DNA of 35,855 nt from Parvularia atlantis. Taxonomy: Eukaryota; Opisthokonta; Rotosphaerida. Shown here in pieces: positions 9,378 through 20,400 of this stretch. The stretch covers positions 1 through 35,855 of the forward strand of contig CALSCO010000311.1 in assembly GCA_943704415.1 (NCBI GenBank), read 5' to 3'. The notes below the pieces were generated by a model, which saw only the letters and a program-made list of their open reading frames with translations, ran no database searches and had not been told where the DNA came from. Both the position numbers and the translations under genes were made by a program. The first letter of the stretch is position 1, and every line of letters starts with the position of its first letter.

Positions 9378-12300
9378 ATGGACGTTGCGGTGCTGCTGGG
9401 CGCGCTCGAGGCGACGCTGGACGCGCAGCCCGAGCGCCGGCGCGAGGCCGAGGGCGTGCTGACCGAGCTGAGCCGGCGCGGTGGGTGCAGCACGACCCTG
9501 CTGCAGGCGATCGCGACGGGCGAGCTGCAGCCGGGCGTGCGCCAGGCCGCGGCCATCTTCTTCAAGAACCTCGTCGCGCGCAGCTGGAGCGTGCCCGAGC
9601 CCTTTGCCGGCGAGGAGCGCCGTTTCGAGCTCGCCGCGGACGACAAGGCCGTCGTGCGCGCGAACCTCCTCGACGCCGTGGCCACCGCGCCGCCGCGGCT
9701 GCGGTGCGCGCCTGCATGCCGCGCAAGCGTCGGCTGACGGCGCGGCGTGGCGAGCAGGCTGCAACTCGTGCGCGCCGTCACCAAAGTCGTCGAGTGCGAC
9801 TACCCGGAGCACTGGCCCGACCTGCTGCCCAAGGTGCGCGTCCCGTCGCCGTGCGCGGCACACAAGCGAACGACCGCCGCACGCGCGCGATGTAGATCTG
9901 CGCGTACCTGGCCTCGGGCGACCCGACCGCCGTCTTCGCGGCGCTGCAGTGCCTGCTCGAGATCGTGCGCAAATACGAGTGCGTTTGTGCACAGCATGTG
10001 TGCCGTGCTCTGCAGCGGCCGCCCTGCGCGCGTGCACAGGATGAAGAGCATGAAGGACCTGGGCCCGCTTGAGCCCGTCATCTCCAGCTCGTACCCGCTC
10101 CTGCTGCAGCTGCTCGGGCAGTGCGTGTCCAACCCGACGCCGGCTGGCGGCGACGCCGCGCGGTTCATCTGCAAGATCGTGCACGCGACCATCGCAGTAT
10201 GCGCGTGCGGCACAGCTCGACCGATGGCGCTCACGCTCGCATCGCGCCGCCAGTTCAACCTGCCCAAGCCGCTGCGCGTGCCCGCGACGCTGCAGCCGTG
10301 GATCAGCGCGCTGCTGCACATCGTGTCGCTGCCCGTGCTGGTCGACCCGCAGCAGCGGCACGTCTCAGAGCGGCACAAGTTCTCGTGGTGGAACGCGAAG
10401 AAGTGGGCCTGCCGCGTGCTCAACGGCCTGTTTGAGCGCTACGGCAACGAGAACGTGGCCGAGCACGTCATCAGCAAGAAGGAAAAAAAGCAGCTGAAGG
10501 AGTTTGGCCGGGTGCGTCCCGCCGCGGGCGCTGGCGCGGTCGTGCTGACGCTCACGTTCGCTCGGGCGCGCGGCAGGCGTTCTACCACCAGGTCGTGCCG
10601 ACGATCTTGCAGACGTACCTGAAGGAGCTGGACTTTGTGCGCCAGGGCCAGTACCTGTCGCCGCGCGTGCTGCACGCCATCCTGTCGTTCCTGTCGGACA
10701 GGTACGAGTGCGCGAGCGCGGCGCGTCGCCGCGCTGAAGGCCCGCGCGACCGGCAGTGTGCAATTTGGCGAAGCGTGGAAGATGATCAAGCCGTTCATGA
10801 TGGCGATCGTGCGCGAGGTCGGCCGGGCGCGCAGAGTGTGCGAGGCGGTGCGGCGTTGATGCCGCTGTGTGCGCGCAGGTCGTCTTCCCGCTGCTGTGCT
10901 TCTCGGACGCCGACATGGAGAAGTGGGAGGAAGACCCGACCGACTACGTGCGCAGCCAGCTGAGCATCGGTGCGCGCGTGCAGCCCTGCGGCGGTCGGCG
11001 ATGCTCAGCGTCGCGCGCACAGACGAGGACATGCGCTCGCCCGCGATCGCGGGCAAGACGATGTTGTACAAGCTCGTGCAGGCGCGCAAGGACAACGCGC
11101 TCATCCCGATCCTGCAGCTGTGCCAGGAGGTGCTCGGGCGGTACCTGGCGTCGCCGCCGGCCGCACGCAACCACCGCGAGAAGGATGGGGCATTACACAT
11201 GATCAAGTCGCTCGCGAGCATCCTCGCCGACGTGCGGCCGCCCCAACCGCGTGCCGGCTGCGTGCTAACCGACGACGGCCGCGCCAGCGTGAGGACTTTG
11301 CGCCGCAGCTGGAGCAGCTTATGCTCGTGCACGTCCTGCCCGAGGTCGACTCGCCCATGCCGTTCTTGCGGCTGCGCGCGATCGACCTCGTGGGCGCGCT
11401 GTCTGACACGCACTTCCCGTCTGAGACGGTGCGCCGCGATGGGCGCGCTCGCTGTGCGCTGACAGTGTCCTGTGCAGACGATTGTCAAGATGCTCCAGGT
11501 CGTCCTGCCGCACCTGACGGACCCGGAGCTGCCCGTGCTGGTGCAGACCGCGCTGACGATCGGCTCGCTGATCGACCGCGAAGAGCGTGCGTGGCGCGTC
11601 TGCACGGGGTAAGAAACGCGCCCTCACGCATGCGCGCACAGTCACGGCGACGGTGCGGTCGATGGTGGGCGACATCATGCATGGTGCGCAACTGGGCTTG
11701 GCCATGTGCGAGGCGTTGTCTGAGCTGCGCGCGCCCGCAGTGCTGCTGCGGCTCAACAGCGAGTACGAGCTCGAGGAGGCGTCGTACGTGATGGACAAGC
11801 TGATCGAGGCGTTCACGGACGAGATGATCCCGTTTGCGCAGCCGATCTGCGCGGCGCTGGTGCGTGCGTGCGTAGGCAGTGCCGGACGTGACGACGGCCG
11901 GGTCGCAGTGCGACAGCTTCTTGCGCATGATCGGCGACGAGGGCGAGGAGCAGGCGGGCGGGGGCGACGACGAGGACGGGATATCTACGCGCGGCGTCAC
12001 GGCGATGGTCACGCTGCGCAGCATCCTTGTGCTCGTGCGGGCGATGGACGACACGCCCGAGGTGCTTGTGGCGCTCGAGAGCACGCTCATGCCGCTCATC
12101 GACGCGATCCTGCGCCCCGTCTACCTGGGTGCGTTGGCTCGCCGTGGCCGCTCGCCGCCGCGGCCGCCAACGCGCGGGCCCACGCAGACTACTTTGACGA
12201 GGTGTGCGAGATCGCGGCGGCGCTGACCTACACGGATCAGAAGCTGTCGCCGAGCCTGTGGCACGTGTACGAGCTCCTATACCACGCGTTCAAGAGCGGC

Positions 12301-13613
12301 GCGGTGGACTACTTCAAGGGTGCGCGTGCTGCTGCATGCGTGCGTGCGCTGAGACGGCCGCGCGCGCAGAGATGATGCCGGCGCTGGACAACTTTGTGAC
12401 GCAGGGCGAGGACTTCCTGGCCGTGCCGGCGCGCATGGCGGCGATGATCGACATGATTACAACGGTGATGACGAGCGAGCACCTGGGCGAGGAGGACCGG
12501 GCGACGGGCTGCGAAATGATGGAGGTCATGCTGCTGGCGCTGCGGGGCCACATCGACACGGTGCGTGCGTGCGCGTGCGGGGCGACGGCCGGTGCCGCTC
12601 ACGCCGGCCGGGTGCAGCTCGTGCCGCAGTTCATCACGAGCGCCATGGCCGCGTACGAGGAGGCCGACTACCGCCACCTGATCGTATCGTCGCTCAAGGT
12701 CGTGCTGAACGCGATCTACTACAACGCCGCCCTGGCCGTGGACGCGCTGCACAAGAGCGGGCTGCTGGCGCGCTTTTTCCAGGCGTGGCTCGAGCGCGTC
12801 AAGCTGTTCAACCGCGTGAGCGACAAGAAGCTCGGCATCCTCGCGCTCTGCGCGCTCTACACGCTCCCGTTCGACTCGCTGCCGCCGGCGGTGCAGGGCG
12901 GTTACGCGCTCACGGTGGGCCTGATAGTTGAGCTGTTCAAGACGCTGCCGCAGGCGTACGAGGGTACGTGCGCGCGTTGACGGGGACTGCTGGTGCGGCG
13001 CTCACGCACTGCGCAGTGCGGCGCGCGTACGAGGACTACATGACGAACGGTCTCGAGAGCAGCGACGAGGAAGACGAGGGCGGCGATGGCCAGGACGGTG
13101 AGGGCGGCGAGGGCGAGGGCGAGGACGCGGCGCAGCCGCAGGACCCGGACGGCGACGCCTTCGACAAGGAAGACGACAAGTACATGCGCTACCTAGCGCG
13201 CAAGGTGCCGCGCACGAGGCGGGCCAGCGGGTGCCGGCCGAACTGACGGCGCCGCGCAGCTCAAGCGTCTGTCGCCGCTGAAGAAGCTGCGCGTGCCTGG
13301 GAGCCAAGGCATGGACGACGAGGACGGCGAGGACAGCGAGGACGAGGAGGGCGCGGACGAGGAGGACGAGTACGACGTGAACGAGGAGGACGACGAGGAC
13401 GCGCTGGATGAGGACCTGGCGATGCGCACGCCGCTGGACCTGGTCGACGAGTACGTCGTGTTTGCACAGACGTTCCGCGGCCTGGCGCAGAGCAACCCGC
13501 GCGCGTGGGCCGTGCTGTCGGCGGGCGTGTCGGCCGAGCACAACGCGGTGCTGACGGAGGCGCTGGCGACGGCGGACCAGCACGTGGCGGAGGCGAGCGC
13601 GGCAGCGGGGTGA
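9378..13613 (+). CDS. IPO7: Importin-7/8-type karyopherin beta (Nmd5/Sxm1-like)
   Basis: Starting at ATG 9378 (MDVAVLLGALEATL), about 18 exons separated by introns of about 50-62 nt join to roughly 1,090 residues. Family landmarks appear in order: the importin N-terminal repeat (RQAAAIFFKNLV), DYPEHWPDLL, a WWNAKKWACRVL block with FERYG, FPLLCFSDADMEKWEEDP, REKDGALHMIKSLASIL, the DYFDEVCEIAAALTY segment, KLGILALCALYTLPF, an acidic loop of Glu/Asp repeats (about 13050-13180 and 13311-13420) and the closing VDEYVVFAQTF and NPRAW. These match importin-7/8, which carries ribosomal proteins, histone H1 and other cargo into the nucleus through RanGTP exchange. One short intron (11860-11908) hides a frame change and restores PICAAL to CDSFLRM. 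The gene is collinear with RPS23 and convergent with the U3/OGDH side. Family assignment is firm; individual splice sites are by eye. Confidence 0.93.
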
Positions 13614-13726
13614 GTGCTGCTGCTGTTGTGTGTTCCAGGTGTGAACGTGAGCCTCAGGGAGGTGAGAGGTGCTGCCGCGACGCCAGCTCAACATCGATCA
13701 AATTTCCAGTTGATTGGTTGATAAGA

Positions 13727-13954
13727 CCCCCGTCAGCCAGCCCCCCGAGCATGCCGCGGGCCGGAATGAGGCCCGGGCGCAATCATCAATGCACGCGGCG
13801 ACCCCCGACCGAGGCCGGAAGGGCCGAGCCGTGGCAGGCTTCATGCTCTGCTCGGGTGGCGTCGTGTCTTCCACCGGGGTGAGTGAAAGTGTCAGTTTTG
13901 GAAAACTTGACAACAGATATCTCCTATGCATCGATCCAATTGAGCACAGTCGAT
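13727..13954 (-). ncRNA. U3: U3 small nucleolar RNA gene (box C/D type)
   Basis: Read on the minus strand, this AT-richer island matches the order of U3 elements. The 5' end, near TCGACTGTGCTC, is followed by a box A-like GGATCGATGCATAG (13924-13937; human GGATCATTTCTATAG). A 5'-domain hairpin follows (13890-13912). Box B is GAGCATGAAGCC (13837-13848; human GAGCGTGAAGCC), box C is CATTGATGATTG (around 13783-13788; human CATTGATGATCG), and box D is CTGA (13733-13736). A stem pairing 13744-13749 with 13851-13856, continued by CATG/CATG, separates the D end from the B/C motif, as in the known U3 fold. The length of about 228 nt compares with about 217 in human. U3 guides the early cleavages of the 18S precursor in the nucleolus. 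I could not place box C' with confidence, and both ends are uncertain by a few bases. The surrounding 13614-14162 gap holds no protein gene. Confidence 0.8.
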
Positions 13955-14027
13955 TACTCGCGTAAACTGGCGTGTGCGCGCAGGATGGCGCGCCGTGCGC
14001 CGCGCGCCACGAGTTGTGGGACCGCGT

Positions 14028-14063
14028 CACGTGTCTGCGCCACGTGGCTCCACAGTGACGTCA
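14028..14063. promoter_or_regulatory. Two CACGTG boxes and a TGACGTCA element upstream of U3
   Basis: CACGTG occurs at 14028-14033 and 14041-14046, and a perfect CRE-like palindrome TGACGTCA at 14056-14063, all within 36 bp. They lie about 75-110 bp upstream of the inferred U3 5' end, in DNA that otherwise separates two 3' ends (importin and OGDH). Protein-gene promoters are not expected there, so the cluster most simply serves the U3 gene. Binding by bHLH (CACGTG) and bZIP (CRE) factors is known for these motifs; their use here is inferred. The interval is also part of the OGDH 3' untranslated side. Confidence 0.5.
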
Positions 14064-14162
14064 CGGCTGTGAACCGTGACAAGCATTCGTGGTTGCGCAG
14101 CCGCTGAACCGCAAAAGCGATCGGAGATGCGCACACTGCGGCCGCGGTGGGCAAAAAACAAA

Positions 14163-17100
14163 TCATGAGGGGATCGCGGCCTGCATCAGCGCCGCGACCT
14201 CGCGCGTGTGCTCCTTCGAGATGCCCGTCGCGGGCGCGGCCGAGGGCGCGCGGCCGACGTATTCGACGCCGACGTTGGTCAGGCTGCGCAGGCGCGGCTG
14301 CGGTGCGTGTGAGCGTGCGCCAGAGAGAGATGCAGGGTGCGGTCGAAGCGTACGTACCTCGACGTACGACCACGCGCCCATGTTCTGCGGCTCCTCCTGA
14401 ACCCAGCGCACGCTCATCGCGCCCGGGTAGCGCGCCAGCTCGTCCGCGACCTCCTGGAACGGGAAAGGCGAGAGCTCCTCGACGCGGATGATGGCGACGT
14501 GGCCCGCCTTCTTCTCGCGCCGCAGCTTGTGCAGGTCGTAGTAGAGCTTGCCCGAGCAGAACAGGATCTCGCGCACGTCGGCCGCGTCGGCCGCCGTGTC
14601 AGGCAGGACCGGCTGGAAGCGCGTGCCGTCGGCTGCGGGGCGCGGGGAGCGGGCGTGTGAGCGCGGGCGCGACGGTGCGCAGCAATGAAGCGCGCACCCA
14701 TCTCGTCGAGCGACGACACGGCCGCGGGCAGGCGCAAGAGCGTCTTAGGCGCGACGACGACGAGCGGCTTGCGGTACGGCCGGAGCAGCTGGCGGCGCAG
14801 GACGTGGAAGTACTGCGCGCAAAGGCGGCGTGAGACGGGCGAGCGCTTGTGCCGCACGCGCGCGCGCGCAAGAGACGCACCTGGGCGGGCGTGGTGCAGT
14901 TGACGAGCGCAAACGCGGGCTGGTGCTGCGCGTCCGGGCTGTCGGGCGAGAACGGCTCGTCGGTCTGCTGCAAGAAGCGCTCAATGCGGCAGGACGAGTG
15001 CTCCGGGCCGGCGCCGTCGTAGCCGTGCGGCAGGAGCATGACCAGGCCCGACTGGCGCAGCCACTTGGGCTCGCCCGAGAGCACAAACGTGTCGATCGTG
15101 ACCTGGGCGCCGTTGAAAAAGTCGCCAAACTGGGCCTCCCAGATGATCAGGTCGTTCGGGTTCTCGACCGACATGCCGTACTCGAACGCGAGCACGGCGA
15201 GCTCGCTCAGCGAGCTGTTGGCAATCTCCATCTTGCCCTGCTTGGGCGCGAGGTTGTTGAGCGGGACGGTGATGGCCTCTGTGTTTTGGTCGACGAGCAT
15301 GACGTGCCGGTGCGAGAACGTGCCGCGGCCAACGTCCTGGCCCGAGATGCTGTTGTGCGGCGTGCGCGTCACAACGCGACCTCGAGCGCGCGCACATGCA
15401 TGCACACACGCACCGAACGCCGTGGCCCTCGAGCATGAGCGAGCCGAACGCGAGCGCCTCGGCCGTGGCCCAGTCGAGCGCCTTGCCGTTGTCGATCGCG
15501 GCGAGGCGCTCCTTGACGTGGCTGCGTCCAGCACGTCGCGCCGTCAGTCGACCACGCGCGCCCGCACGCCGGCACTTTGTACCTCTTCTCCAGGCGCGGG
15601 TGCACGGCAAAGCCCTCGGGCACGCGCACGGAGCTGCGGCCGACCAGGCGCAGACGCTCGACGTCGACGCCCGTGCGCACGTCGTCGTGGCGCGGCTGCT
15701 GGTCGGTGAGGTGCCGCCACTTGCCCTGGAGGTGCGTCGCGCGAGGCTTGTACGCCTCCGAGGCCTTGTGGTGCGCGTCCAGCTCGGCAAAGTACTCGGC
15801 GCGCACGCGCTCGGCCTCGTCCGCGCCCTTGAGCACGCCCTCGCGCGCCAGCTTGTCCTCGTACATGCGCGGGACCGACTTGCGCTCGCGGATGTTCTTG
15901 TACATGGTCGGCTGGGTGAACGCGGGCTCGTCAAGCTCGTTGTGGCCCCAGCGGCGGTAGGTGATAAGGTCGAGGATGACGTCGCGGCGGAAGAGCTTGC
16001 GGTAGGCGGTGGCGATGCGCGCGGCCTTGACGACGGCCTCAGGGTCGTCGCCGTTGACGTGGATCACCGGCGCCGAGACCATCTTGCCCACGTCCGAGGT
16101 GTAGATGCCCGAGCGCGCGTTCGTGGCCGGGGTGGTGAAGCCAATCTGGTTGTTGACGATCAGGTGCACCGAGCCGCCGGAGGTGAAGTGCGGCAGGTCC
16201 GACAGACCCAGAGTCTCGGTCACGACGCCCTGGCCGGTGAAGGCGGCGTCGCCGTGGATCTGCAGGCACAGCACGCGGTCGCCGATGTAGCAGTCCATCG
16301 TATTGGGGTCGACCTGCTTGAGCATCTCCTCGTAGAGGTACATCTGCTTGCCGCGGGCCTTGCCCATGGCCACGGGGTTGATCGCCTCGAGGTGCGAGGG
16401 GTTGTGCAGAAGCGACACGTGTAGCGCACCGCTGCCGTAGGGCAGGTCGACCGACTGGGCCAGGTGCGAGATCACGTCGCCCGTGCCGCGCACGCCCTCG
16501 GGCAGCTCCGAGTGGCCCTTGACCTTGTGGAAGAGCGCGGTCGGGTCGAAGCGGAGGACGTCGGTCAGGAGGTTGAGTCGGCCGCGGTGCGGCATGCCCA
16601 GGACGACCTCGCGCACGCCGTCGGCGTGGGCTGCGCGCAGCAGCGTCTCGACCGCGGGCATCATCGCCTCGGCGCCCTCGAGGCCGTAGCGCTTGACCTG
16701 GGGGAAGCGCTTGGCCATGAAGTTGTCGAACACCTCGGAGCGGGCCATCATGCGGAAGATGCGCAGCTTGTCGTCCGCGGGCAGGTCCTCGGCCAGCGCG
16801 AGCAACTCGATGTGGCGCGCGAACCAGCGGCGCTCGCTCGCGTCCTGTGTGCACGTGCGTGTGCGTGAGCGGTCGTGCAAAGGCATCTGTCGTGCAAGTG
16901 CGCGCACGCACGGGGATGTGGTTGTACTCGAAGCCGAGGCGGCCGCAGTAGGTCGCGCGGAGGTGGCGCAGGACGTCGGCCAAGGCCATCATGCCGCCCT
17001 GGGGCAGGATCCCCGTGACGTCGACGGTGGTCGAGCGCGCGGCGGCCTCGTCGAAGCCGTACGTGGCCGGGTCGAGCTCGTCAAGCGTGAGGCGGCGCTC

Positions 17101-17352
17101 CTGCATCCCGAGCGGGTCGAGCTCGGCCTGGAGGTGGCCGTAGGTGCGGAAGGCCTCGACCATGCGCAGGAGGCCGGCGTTGGCGACGCGGTTGCGCTGC
17201 TCCTCGGGCGAGAACGCGGCGAGGGCGAACTTGCGCGGGCGCCGGTACCCGTACACGTTCTCGCCCTCGTGGTACGCGCGCCGCGCCGCGCCGAGCGGGC
17301 CGCGCGCCGCGACGGCGACGATGGCGCGGGAGCGTGAGAACGTCGCCCACAT
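14163..17352 (-). CDS. OGDH: 2-oxoglutarate dehydrogenase E1 component, mitochondrial
   Basis: Seven exons join to roughly 940 residues, close to the usual E1o length. The N-terminus ([14 protein letters not shown], then AARRAYHEG) has the Arg/Ser-rich, acid-free character of a mitochondrial targeting peptide. Recognised blocks are [25 protein letters not shown], the thiamine diphosphate region [21 protein letters not shown] with [21 protein letters not shown], then [60 protein letters not shown] and the C-terminal [13 protein letters not shown]. The enzyme decarboxylates 2-oxoglutarate in the TCA cycle, with E2 (succinyltransferase) and E3 partners encoded elsewhere. Introns lie at about 16920-16855, 15590-15535, 15418-15362, 14880-14816, 14702-14640 and 14361-14300. 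Start ATG at 17352 is the first in frame and yields the targeting peptide. The 3' end faces the U3 gene on the same strand. Confidence 0.96.
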
Positions 17353-17434
17353 GGCCGCGTGATGCGTTCAGAGTACGTATGTGCGTCACGCTGCCAGTGC
17401 ACTGGACAGTTTGAGAGGACACCCGGGTGTACCC
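17353..17434. promoter_or_regulatory. 82-bp divergent promoter between OGDH and POM152
   Basis: The interval separates the two start codons and contains a perfect 12-bp palindrome, CCAGTGCACTGG (17394-17405). The core CCAGTGCACTG occurs once more in the window at 24004-24014, in a 3'-3' gap. No TATA-like sequence is visible. The palindrome could bind a dimeric factor serving either gene. Confidence 0.45.
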
Positions 17435-20400
17435 ATGACCGTCGACGGCGTGGCGCGGCGCCAACTGGCTGCGGCCGTCTTTGTCGCGCTGCAGGCCGCC
17501 AAGGCCGCGGCGTGGTGGCAGCGCGACGGCGCGGGCGTGCTCGGCGACCCGGCGCTGTGGACCGCGCTCGACATCGCCTTTGTCGTCGGCCTCGCCTACG
17601 CGCGCGTCCCGCGCATGACCGTGGGGCCGGCCCGCGCCGTCGTCTTTGTCATGCTCCTGGCCCTGCTCAACCTGCGCATGTTTGCGGCCGCGCCCGCCGC
17701 CGGCCTCGCCACGTCGGCCGCGGGCGCCGTGCAGAAGCAGCAGCAGCAGCTCCTGCAGCAGCCCCAGCAGCAGCAGCAGCAGCAGCAGCAGCTCACCACA
17801 CCGACCACGACCGCCCTCCCGCACGTCGGCGACCGCACCGGCCTCAGCCTCGTCTCGCCTGCGTCGCCCTTCGACCTGTCGGCCGAGTTTGTCGAGGTTG
17901 CACCGGGCGGCTTCGGGTACGGTGGCGACACTGCCGGACGCGAGGGGGCCGCGGCGGCGGCGCGGCGCGTGCTGCACACGGACCTGCCCTTCCCTGGGCT
18001 GGTGTCGCTGCACCTCGTCCTGCGCCCGCGCGCGCGCTTCCGCCCACCCGGCAACCCCGTCAGCGTCGGGGCGCTGATCCCGCTGCAGATCGAGTGCAAC
18101 CCGCCGTGCGTGCTCCAGTACCGCGTCGCCCCGCTCGACCCCGCCGCCCTCGCTCCGGCCGCCGTCATTACCACCCGCAGCATCAGCGACACGCGCAACC
18201 AGAGCGTCCTCGCCGACGCGACCGGGCGCTACACCCTCGTCAGCATCCGCGACGTGCGCGACCAGCTCGGCGTGGTCGGCAACGACACCGTCGTCGTCGT
18301 CATCGGCCCCGTCGTCTTCCCGCCCCGGCCCGAGCGCCCACCCACAGCGCGCTTTGTGCCGCGGCAGCGCGGGCCCGACGCGCTGCCCGTGCACGCCTGT
18401 GCGGGCTCGCCGCTGCTGGCGCGCGTGCGCCTGACCGGGCGGGCGCCGTTCACGCTCACGGTCGACCAGCGCGTACGTCAAAGCGGGCCGGTCACGCGCA
18501 CGTCGCTCGTCGTGCTGGAGGAGCACCGCATCCGCGGGCGTGCCGACCGCTACCGCCTCGCGCTGGGCACGCTCGAGACCGAGGGCCCCGTCGTGTGGCA
18601 GATCTCGGCCGTGACGGACGCGCGCAACCTGACGCGGACGTACGCGCCGGACGCATTTGGTGCGGCGGGCGCGGCGCGCGGCGCCGACCGGGTGCCGCGC
18701 CTGAGCGTGCTGGTGCACGGCCTGCCGACGGTGTCGTTCGGGGCGGAGCACGTGACGTTTGTGCTGGCGCAGCAGCGCGTGCGCGCGGTGCCGCTGGACG
18801 TGCGCGGGGTCAAGCACTGGCCGCTGCGCGTCAAGGTGTGGGACGGCGTCGCAGCGCCGTTCGTGGCCGAGGTGGCCAATGTGACGGGCGCGCACGTCAA
18901 CGTGACCGCGACGGGGACGTACACGCTCGTGGCCGTGCGCGACGCCTACTGCCGTGGCGTGGTCGTGGCGCCGGCGACGGTGCAGGTGGTGCAGCCGCCG
19001 GCGCCGACGCTCGCGCTGGACAACGTGCCGGCGCACGTGTGCGAGGGCAGCGCGATGGTGGCGGTGCGCGTGCGCGTCAACGGCACGGGCCCGTGGCTGG
19101 CGACGTACCGCGAGACGCGCGGCGGCGGCGGCGGCGGCGGGAACCAAGCGCCGACGATGCACCAGCTGCGCATCGGCGTGGCCGACTACGAGTGGAAGCT
19201 GCTGCCGCACGGTGCGGGCCGCGTGCGGTACGAGTTCCTGTCGCTATCAGACTTTTACTACGAGCACGTGCCGCTGTACGACACGGCGCTCGACCTGGAC
19301 GTGCTCCTGCCGCCGTCGGCCCACTACGTCGACCCTGCGCCGGCGCTGCACCTGTGCTCGCCGCAGGCGCGCGCGTCGGTCGCCGTGGCCCTGGGGGGCG
19401 CGGCACCGCCGTTTGTGCTGCAATACTCGCTGCATCTTGGTGCGGAGCGGCAGTCGTTCCAGCTCGAGGGCCTGCGCGAGGCCGAGGTGGCGCTGCCACT
19501 GGACGCGTTTGGCACGCGCGGGCGGTACCGGCTGGTGCTCGACCGCGTGCGCGACGGCTCGGGCTGCGAGACGGTGCTGCTGCGCGAGAAGGCGGTGGTG
19601 GTGGAGCTCGTGGCGGCGGAGCTAGAGTGCAACGAGGACGAGGCCGTGGTGCACGCGAGTGGGGGCGTCGAGCCGTACACGGTCGAGTACCGCGCGCCGG
19701 ACCAGAGCGTGGCGACGGTGATGGGCGCGGCCGGGTCGGCTGTGCCGCTGCCGGTGCGCGGCTCGGGCGTGTACCAGCTGCTGAGCGTGCGCGATGGGCA
19801 CTGCGCGGGGACGGTCGTGCCGGAGCGGAGCCAGTGCATGCTGCGCATCGTCGAGCGGCCGACAGTGACGCTGCGGCCGGCGGGGCGCACGTTCTGCCTC
19901 GCACCAAAGCTGCGCGTCGCGGCGCTCGACTTCACGGGCTCGTCGCCGCCGTGGCGCGTGCAGTACACGGTGCGGGGCGCGGACGAGAAGGTGACGGACG
20001 CGCTGACCGGGGGCGGGGCGGACGCGGCGGTGCCGCCGCTCGTACTCGAGGCTGCGCAGCCGCTCAACCAGCCGCTCGTGTTCAGCCCCGGGCGCGCGGG
20101 CAAGTACCACGTGCGGCTGACGCGGCTGTCGGACGCGCACTACCGCACGGGGCTGGCGTTAGACCTGGCGCTCGACTTTGATGTGGTCGTGGCCGCGTCG
20201 CTCGCGCTCGAGCCGGCGGCGCTGGGGCCTCACGCGCTGTGCGTGGGCCAGACGCTGCGGCTGCCCGTGCGCGTGGAGGGCGGCGCGGTGCGGGTGCGCT
20301 ATGCGATCGTGTCGTCGGCTGGCGGGCGCGAGGAGCGCGAGGTGGCGTCGGTGACGGTGGGGACGCGCCGCGCGCCGGCGACGCTCGAGGTGGGCCCGTT

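Noticed and set aside
11860-11908. Apparent frameshift in the importin gene
   Set aside because: A 49-nt intron with a GTGCGTG donor and GCAG acceptor restores the family sequence in phase, so no mutation is needed.
13900-13935. Plus-strand similarity to the 5' part of 5.8S rRNA (AAAACTT, CAAC, GCATCGAT)
   Set aside because: The AAAACTT block is one arm of a hairpin and the flanking rRNA sequence is absent. The minus strand fits U3 snoRNA far better.
13924-13948. Minus-strand likeness to U6 snRNA (AATTGGA, CGAT)
   Set aside because: The invariant ACAGAGA box and AGC triad are missing, and downstream box B, C and D elements identify U3.
17735-17800. CAG and ACG repeats (17765, 25450, 33832) as a CRISPR array or satellite
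   Set aside because: They are short pure microsatellites inside exons or an intron, with no spacer structure.
17081-19210. Long minus-strand open frame (about 700 codons) opposite POM152
   Set aside because: It is low-complexity Arg/His/Gly-rich sequence with no motif, and a shadow of a GC-rich coding strand.
17359-20181. 940-codon plus-strand frame overlapping POM152
   Set aside because: It is Arg/Ala-rich and motif-free, and a frame-shifted shadow of the POM152 gene.
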